Source of the DNA: JACVRW01 sp963846505
Lineage (GTDB): Bacteria > Actinomycetota > Thermoleophilia > Solirubrobacterales > Thermoleophilaceae
Direction: 5' to 3'
Assembly: GCA_963846505.1 (NCBI GenBank)
Contig: CAWJWD010000004.1
Span: 744,001 to 808,000 of the forward strand
DNA: 64,000 nucleotides
Shown here: piece by piece, positions 58,829-64,000 of the stretch
Numbering within the stretch: position 1 is the first letter of the stretch
Layout: each line of letters opens with the position of its first letter
Program-made: the position numbers and the translations under genes
Notes under the pieces: model-generated
The model's database searches: none
The model's input: only the letters and a program-made list of their open reading frames with translations
What the model was told of the DNA's origin: nothing

Positions 58829-60882
58829 GACTCGACGACTCCAATCGTTTCAACGCGGATACCGGGGACGATCTCGTTGTAGGAGCAGACGGCGGTCTGG
58901 GGTGCCGCTTGCTCCATCAGGCGCGCGAGATGGCGGCGCACGCGGGCGGAACAGAGCACCACGGGGCGCAGTCCGCGCGCCGTGGCCTCCTCGAGCTGGG
59001 ACTTGATCCGAAGCACGAGTGCCTGGGCGCGCGTGGGCTCGAGCGCCAGGTACTCGCCATCCGAGGTCTGCATGATGGATTCGGACATCTCCTGGTCCAC
59101 TCTCGGATCCAGAGCGATGACCTTTAGCGATGCACCGGATTCGAGATGCGGCGCAGTGATCGCGCGGCCGAGTGCCTGACGCGCATATTCGGCCAGCATG
59201 TCCGGATCGCGGGTCAGGCGAGCCTTGTCGCCGACGGCCTCCACGATCGTCCCCAGATCGCGGATCGGGACCCCCTCGCGCAGCAGCGCCTGCAGCACGC
59301 GCTGGATCTCGGCGAGGCCGAGCAGGTCGCCGCCGACCTCCTCGACGACCGCCTCGTTGTGCTCCTTGAGACGGTCGAGCAGGCGGCGGGTGTCCTGGCG
59401 CGTGAGCAGCTCGGCGCCGTGGGCGCGGACGGTCTCGGTCAGGTGCGTGGCGATCACCGACTCCGGGTCGACGACCGTGTGGCCGCGCGCCTCCGCCTCC
59501 GCGCGCACGTCCTCGGAGATCCAGACCGCCGGCATGCCGAAGGCGGGCTCGGTCGTCGGCACGCCGGGCAGCGTGCCGATCGCGTCGCCGGGGTCCATCG
59601 CCAGCAGGTGGCCGGGCATCAGCTTGCCGCGCGCGATCTCGCCGCCGCGCAGGCGCACGACGTACTCGTGCGACTCGAGCGCCGGGTCGTCGTGGATGCG
59701 CACCGGCGGCACGACGACGCCGAGCTCGGAGGCGAGCTGGCGGCGGATGCCGGTCACGCGCGAGAGCAGCGAACCGCCGGCGCCGCCGTCGACCAGCGGC
59801 ACGAGGCCGAAGCCGATCGCCAGCGACAGCGGGTCGACCTGCAGCGCCTCGAGCGCCGCGTCGCGCGGGGCCGGCAGAGCGGCCTGCTCGGCCCCCTCGG
59901 GCAGTGCGGGCTTGTCCTCGACGAAGAAGTCGTGGTCCTTCATCACCCAGCCGACGAGCGCGAAGAGGCCGCCGATCACGAGGAACGGGATCTTCGGCAG
60001 GCCCGGGATCAGCGCGAACGAGCAGACGACCACGGCCGCCACCAGCGGCGCCTTGTGCTGGGACAGGATCTGGCCGGCGACCTCGTTGCCGAGGTCCTTC
60101 TCGGACGCGGTGCGCGTGACGAGGATGCCGGTCGCGGTCGAGATCAGCAGCGCCGGGATCTGCGCCGAGAGGCCGTCGCCGACGGTCAGCAGCGAGAAGT
60201 GCTGGGCGGCCTCCGAGAAGGACATCCCCTGCTGCATCATGCCGACGACCAAGCCGCCGACGAGGTTGATCAGCACGATCACGATGCCGGCGATCGCGTC
60301 GCCCTTGACGAACTTCGAGGCGCCGTCCATCGCGCCGTAGAAGTCGGCCTCGCGCGAGATGTCCTCGCGGCGCTGGCGCGCCTCCTCGTCGGTCAGCTGG
60401 CCGGCGTTGAGATCGGCGTCGATCGCCATCTGCTTGCCGGGCATCGCGTCGAGCGTGAAGCGCGCGGCGACCTCGGCCACGCGGCCGGAGCCGTTGGTGA
60501 TGACCACGAACTGGATCACCACGAGGATCAGGAACATGATCAGCCCGACGACGACGTTGCCGCCGACGACGAACTCGCCGAACGAGTGCACGACCTCGCC
60601 GGCGTCGCCGTGCAGCAGGATCATGCGCGTCACCGAGACGTTGATCGCCAGCCGGAACAGCGTCAGCAGCAAGAGCAGCGACGGGAAGGCCGAGAAGTCG
60701 AGCGCCCGCGGCAGGTAGAGCGTCACGACCACGATCACGATCGCCGTCGAGATGTTGATCGTGATGAAGAAGTCGATCAACAGCGGCGGCAGCGGGATGA
60801 TCAGCATCATCACCACCAGCACCACGCCGCCCGCGGCGATCAGGTCGGTGTGCTTCATCAACTTCTTGACGCTGTCGCTCAC
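58825..60882 (-). CDS. flhA: FlhA flagellar export gate protein
   Basis: The 685-residue protein has eight helices in the first half and a large cytoplasmic domain. RFTLDAMPGKQMAIDADLNA is the FHIPEP-family signature. It is the export gate subunit. It starts at ATG60882 and overlaps flhB by ATGA. Confidence 0.95.
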   Translation of the reverse strand: MSDSVKKLMKHTDLIAAGGVVLVVMMLIIPLPPLLIDFFITINISTAIVIVVVTLYLPRALDFSAFPSLLLLLTLFRLAINVSVTRMILLHGDAGEVVHSFGEFVVGGNVVVGLIMFLILVVIQFVVITNGSGRVAEVAARFTLDAMPGKQMAIDADLNAGQLTDEEARQRREDISREADFYGAMDGASKFVKGDAIAGIVIVLINLVGGLVVGMMQQGMSFSEAAQHFSLLTVGDGLSAQIPALLISTATGILVTRTASEKDLGNEVAGQILSQHKAPLVAAVVVCSFALIPGLPKIPFLVIGGLFALVGWVMKDHDFFVEDKPALPEGAEQAALPAPRDAALEALQVDPLSLAIGFGLVPLVDGGAGGSLLSRVTGIRRQLASELGVVVPPVRIHDDPALESHEYVVRLRGGEIARGKLMPGHLLAMDPGDAIGTLPGVPTTEPAFGMPAVWISEDVRAEAEARGHTVVDPESVIATHLTETVRAHGAELLTRQDTRRLLDRLKEHNEAVVEEVGGDLLGLAEIQRVLQALLREGVPIRDLGTIVEAVGDKARLTRDPDMLAEYARQALGRAITAPHLESGASLKVIALDPRVDQEMSESIMQTSDGEYLALEPTRAQALVLRIKSQLEEATARGLRPVVLCSARVRRHLARLMEQAAPQTAVCSYNEIVPGIRVETIGVVES

Positions 60883-61943
60883 GCGGCTCGCCTCCTACCT
60901 GCTTGGCGGTAGACGTAGGCGAGCACCTGGGCGACCGCCTGGAACAGGTCCTCGGGAATCTGCTGGCCGATTTCGACCGCGCGGTGCAGCGAGCGCGCCA
61001 GCGGCGGGTCGGGCACGATCGGCACGCCGTGCTCGATCGCCAGCTCGCGGATGCGCTTGGCGATCAGGTCCTTGCCCTTGGCCACGACCTGCGGGGCCGG
61101 CGAGCTGCCGTCGTACTTGAGCGCGACCGCGTAGTGGGTCGGGTTGGTGACGACCACGTCCGCGGTCGCCACGGCGCCCATCATGCGCGCCCGCGACTGC
61201 TCGCGCTGCTTGCGCTTGATGTGACCGCGCACCTCCGGCGGCAGATCCTGGTCCTTGGCCTCGCGCTTGACCTCGTCGCGCGACATCTTCAGTTGCTTCT
61301 CGGTGCGGTAGCGCTGGTAGAAGAAGTCCGCGATCCCGATCACGAAGTAGGCGGCGATCGCCCAGATCGCGATGTCCTTGATGTGGCGGATCAGCTCGGA
61401 GCCGAGCACCGCCGGCGGGATGCCGACGAGACTCGCGAGCTCGGTCAGGCGCGGGAACACGATCGCCGCGACGATGCCGCCGACCGCGGCGACCTTGATC
61501 AGGCTCTTGCCGCCCTCGACGAGGCCGTGCGGCCCGAAGATCTGCTTGGCGCCCTTGAGCGGGTTGAGCTTGCTCGGGCGCGGCTTCATCGCCTTGGCCG
61601 ACGGCTTCCAGCCCACCTGCAGCACGTTGATCAGCACGCCCGCCAGCAGGCAGGCGAACATCAGCGGCGCGCTGGCGGTCGCGACGGCCAGCGCACCGGA
61701 CGCGAGCAGCCGGCCAAGCCCCTGCTGGGTGACGATCGACGGATCGCCGATGGCGGCGAAGGTCTCGCGCATCATGCCCGCGCAGGCGTCCCAGAAGCGG
61801 GGCCCCGTGAGCATCAGCAGCGCGAAGCCGGCCATCAGGCCGACGGCGCCGCTGAGGTCCTGGCTGCGTGCGACCTGCCCTTCCTCCCGCGCCTGCTGCC
61901 GGCGCTTGGGAGTGGGCTTCTCGGTCTTGTTCTCGTCCGACAT
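60879..61943 (-). CDS. flhB: FlhB flagellar export substrate-switch protein
   Basis: The 354-residue protein has four helices and a cytoplasmic domain. VVVTNPTHYAVALKYD holds the NPTH self-cleavage site. It switches export from rod-hook to filament proteins. ATG61943 starts it; fliR ends 3 bases upstream. Confidence 0.95.
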   Translation of the reverse strand: MSDENKTEKPTPKRRQQAREEGQVARSQDLSGAVGLMAGFALLMLTGPRFWDACAGMMRETFAAIGDPSIVTQQGLGRLLASGALAVATASAPLMFACLLAGVLINVLQVGWKPSAKAMKPRPSKLNPLKGAKQIFGPHGLVEGGKSLIKVAAVGGIVAAIVFPRLTELASLVGIPPAVLGSELIRHIKDIAIWAIAAYFVIGIADFFYQRYRTEKQLKMSRDEVKREAKDQDLPPEVRGHIKRKQREQSRARMMGAVATADVVVTNPTHYAVALKYDGSSPAPQVVAKGKDLIAKRIRELAIEHGVPIVPDPPLARSLHRAVEIGQQIPEDLFQAVAQVLAYVYRQAGRRRAA

Positions 61944-61946
61944 CGC

Positions 61947-62726
61947 TCACCCCACCCGCAGCGTGTCGAGCACGCTGCGCATGGTCGAGTTCAGCTCGTC
62001 GCCAAGCCAGCCGCCCATGAACGGCAGCGACGCGGCGAGCACGATCAGTCCGATGGAGATCTTGGCCGCGAAGCCGACCGCGAACACGTTCATCTGCGGC
62101 ACCACGCGCGAGACGAGGCCGAAGGCAGCGTCCGTGACGGTGATCGCGATCACGACCGGCGCCACCACCTCGAGCGCCGAGGCGAAGATCGAGACGAAGG
62201 CCGTGTCGACGCCCTGCAGCAGCGCCCCGAGGTTCGGCATGTCGGTCAGCGGCACGACGTCATACGTGCGCGCGAGGCCCTGGATCACGAACAGCTCGCC
62301 GCCGATCGCGACGAACACCGCCGTGCCGAGCATCGCGTAGAAGTTCGAGAGCACCGACGTCTGCACGCCGGTGATCGGATCCACGAGGCCGCCGTAGGAG
62401 AAGCCGAGCAGCAGGTCGAGCAGCGAGCCGGCCACCTGCAGCGCGGCGAGCAGCGCGCCGACGCAGAAGGCGAAGGCGAGCCCGACGACCATCTCCTTGG
62501 CCATCAGCTCGACGTAGGCGCCGAGCGTGCTCGGCACCGGAGCGTCGCCGAGGGCGATCGGGGCCAGGCCGATGCCGAGCGCCAGCGCCGCGATCACACG
62601 CGCGCGGGCGGGGATCATGCGCAGGCCGAACAGCGGCGCGAGCACGAACAGCGGCCCCACGCGCCCCATCACCAACAGGAACCCGGCCATCTGGCGCTCG
62701 CCGATCTCGGCCACGAGCTGGCTCAC
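61947..62726 (-). CDS. fliR: FliR flagellar export protein
   Basis: The 259-residue protein has six or so helices, with FLLVMGRVGPLFVLAPLFG at the start and YGGLVDPITGVQTSVLSNFY in the middle. It forms the export gate core with FliP and FliQ. GTG62726 is chosen as overlapping the fliQ stop (GTGA). Confidence 0.93.
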   Translation of the reverse strand: MSQLVAEIGERQMAGFLLVMGRVGPLFVLAPLFGLRMIPARARVIAALALGIGLAPIALGDAPVPSTLGAYVELMAKEMVVGLAFAFCVGALLAALQVAGSLLDLLLGFSYGGLVDPITGVQTSVLSNFYAMLGTAVFVAIGGELFVIQGLARTYDVVPLTDMPNLGALLQGVDTAFVSIFASALEVVAPVVIAITVTDAAFGLVSRVVPQMNVFAVGFAAKISIGLIVLAASLPFMGGWLGDELNSTMRSVLDTLRVG

Positions 62727-62995
62727 GGGCCGGCCACCGACGGGATCGAGGTCCAGAGGTCGCTCGTGTAGAGCAGCAGCTGGTCGAGCATCCACGGCCC
62801 GGCCACGATGATCACGAGCACCAGCGCCAGGATCTTGGGGATGAACGTCAGCGTCATCTCCTGGATCTGGGTGATCGCCTGGAAGATCGAGACGACGAGG
62901 CCGACGACCAGCGACACGATCAGGATCGGCAGGCCGATCTTGAGCGCGAGCATGACGGCGTCGACGCCGACGTTGATCGCCGAGTCCTCGGTCAC
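62723..62995 (-). CDS. fliQ: FliQ flagellar export protein
   Basis: The 90-residue protein has two helices and the family core VVGLVVSIFQAITQIQEMTL, then FIPKILALVLV. It starts at GTG62995, overlapping fliP. Confidence 0.95.
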   Translation of the reverse strand: MTEDSAINVGVDAVMLALKIGLPILIVSLVVGLVVSIFQAITQIQEMTLTFIPKILALVLVIIVAGPWMLDQLLLYTSDLWTSIPSVAGP

Positions 62996-63636
62996 TTGAA
63001 GCTCTCGACGAGCGATCGGATGACGAGGTCCCAGCCGTCCACGAGGACGAACAGCAGGATCTTGAACGGCAGCGAGATGAAGACGGGCGGCAGCATCATC
63101 ATGCCCATCGCCATCAGCGTCGAGCTGACGATCAGGTCGATGACGAGGAACGGCAGGAAGATCAGGAAGCCGATCTGGAACGCCGTCTTGAGCTCGCTCG
63201 TGATGAAGGCCGGGATCAGGACGTAGGTCGGCACGTCCGCGCGCGTCTTGGGCCGCTCGAGGTCGGCGAGCTTGACGAACAGGCCGAGCTCGTCGTCGCC
63301 GGTCTGCTTGAACATGAAGGCGCGGATCGGCTTCTCGCCGCGCTTGAGCGCCTGCGTCTCGGTGATCTTGCCCTTCGAGAGCGGATCGAAGGCGACCGTC
63401 TTGATCTCCTTGAAGGTCGGCGCCATCACGAAGATCGTCAGGAAGACCGCGATGCCGACCAGCACCTGGTTGGGCGGCGCCGCGGGCGTGCCCAGCCCGG
63501 TGCGGATGAAGCCGAGCACGATCAGGATGCGCGTGAAGGCCGTCGTCGTGAACAGCAGCGCCGGCAGCAGCGTGATGCCGGTCACCAGCAGCAGGATCTG
63601 AAGGGCGTTGCCGCCGTCGAGCTCGACGCCGTTCAT
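62992..63636 (-). CDS. fliP: FliP flagellar export protein
   Basis: The 214-residue protein has the typical FTRILIVLGFIRTGLGTPAA, PPNQVLVGIAVFLTIFVMAP and GFLIFLPFLVIDLIVSSTLM. It lacks the long N-terminal signal of some FliP. ATG63636 starts it; fliO overlaps by 4 bases. Confidence 0.95.
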   Translation of the reverse strand: MNGVELDGGNALQILLLVTGITLLPALLFTTTAFTRILIVLGFIRTGLGTPAAPPNQVLVGIAVFLTIFVMAPTFKEIKTVAFDPLSKGKITETQALKRGEKPIRAFMFKQTGDDELGLFVKLADLERPKTRADVPTYVLIPAFITSELKTAFQIGFLIFLPFLVIDLIVSSTLMAMGMMMLPPVFISLPFKILLFVLVDGWDLVIRSLVESFK

Positions 63637-64000
63637 CGCAGCACCGTCAGCTGTCGCAGCTGGTCGACCATGCCCTGCCAGCCGGGGCGGCGCTCCGTCG
63701 TGGCCTTCTCGGCCGCGGCGGGCGCGTCGTCCTCGTCGGCGTCGGGCAGCAGCCCGAGCTCGCGCGCCTCGTCCTCGCTGTAGCGGCGGATGGGCGTCAC
63801 GCCCTGCTCCCCCACGCCGACGAGCACGAGCTCCCTGCCGGCGCGCAGCAGTTGCACGCTGCGTCCGCCGCCGATCGGCAGCGTCGCGACCGGCGCGAGT
63901 CCGAGCCCACTGGCCTTGCCCTCCTTGCTGGCCTTGGCCTGCTTGAGGATCCAGTGCAGCGCGAAGATGATCCCGACGACGATCGCCAGCCCGATCAGCG
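63633..64000 (-). CDS. fliO: FliO-like flagellar biosynthesis protein (partial)
   Basis: The 5' end runs off the window. What is visible begins within the membrane helix (GLAIVVGIIFALHWILKQAK) and continues with LAPVATLPIGGGRSVQLLRA and ELVLVGVGEQGVTPIRRY, the FliO cytoplasmic domain. It assists FliP assembly. It stands in the usual place, directly upstream of fliP. Confidence 0.85.
   Translation of the reverse strand, partial: LIGLAIVVGIIFALHWILKQAKASKEGKASGLGLAPVATLPIGGGRSVQLLRAGRELVLVGVGEQGVTPIRRYSEDEARELGLLPDADEDDAPAAAEKATTERRPGWQGMVDQLRQLTVLR

Noticed and set aside
1..64000. CRISPR arrays, insertion sequences, prophage or integrase genes, rRNA
   Set aside because: No regularly spaced direct repeats, transposase motifs, integrases or rRNA sequence were seen on reading both strands.

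Overview
This is a gene-dense chromosomal segment from a very high-GC, flagellated, F420-producing actinobacterium. The mix suggests class Thermoleophilia (Solirubrobacter/Conexibacter/Patulibacter-like): coenzyme F420 genes and YrbE permeases (actinobacterial) beside a complete flagellar export and chemotaxis block, ethylmalonyl-CoA pathway genes and paired sugar transferases. This placement is inferred from gene content and composition, not from a search. No IS element, prophage, CRISPR array or rRNA operon was seen. Intergenic gaps are short (none above about 160 bases), and many neighbouring genes overlap by 4 bases (ATGA/GTGA).

Layout. 45-128: tRNA-Leu(CAA), abutted by a degenerate M28-like membrane protein. 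1.2-5.3 kb: acetoacetyl-CoA synthetase, 3-hydroxyacyl-CoA dehydrogenase and enoyl-CoA hydratase. 5.4-9.2 kb: MFS and SLC13 transporters and HMG-CoA lyase. 9.2-17.4 kb: F420 genes (npdG, cofD with an apparent frameshift, cofC, cofE and, after a YrbE permease pair and a GntR regulator, the fused FO synthase fbiC). 17.4-19.9 kb: aquaporin, a lone THI5-type lipoprotein and two small genes. 19.9-24.2 kb: a metal operon of multicopper oxidase, ZIP, MntR and NRAMP genes behind a DtxR-type box. 24.3-25.7 kb: YgfZ and a small lipoprotein. 25.8-34 kb: a damaged stretch (coiled-coil protein, GST and a glycosyltransferase, all with frame breaks), then intact glycosyltransferases including a 1041-residue fusion. 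34.5-38.1 kb: a lower-GC secreted glycosidase and a MarR-regulated efflux pump. 38.2-39.7 kb: crotonyl-CoA carboxylase/reductase. 39.8-44.6 kb: a LicD/nucleotidyltransferase/HAD/methyltransferase/GT2 operon and a divergent GT2. 44.6-49.4 kb: ClpS, an MBL hydrolase, an ethylmalonyl-CoA-type mutase, a Uma2 protein and MeaB. 49.5 kb to the end: an RsbW-like kinase, then cheY, fliN, fliM, cheC, cheA, a CHAP hydrolase, flagellin, small genes, pilZ, flhF, flhA, flhB, fliR, fliQ, fliP and partial fliO, all on the minus strand.

How it fits together. Acetoacetate activation, dehydrogenase, hydratase, Ccr, mutase and the MeaB chaperone give most of an acetyl-CoA assimilation route through ethylmalonyl-CoA. 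The F420 genes make and reduce the deazaflavin cofactor. The MCO-ZIP-MntR-NRAMP operon looks like one metal (probably manganese) homeostasis unit. The sugar-transfer genes and the LicD operon point to a decorated surface or flagellar glycan.

Two window-wide patterns stand out. Many genes have a TANNNT -10 box 6-9 bases before the start codon, which implies leaderless mRNAs and fixes several start sites. Single-base frame breaks cluster at 26.6-29.6 kb (plus one in cofD), which suggests either a poorly resolved stretch or genes in decay.
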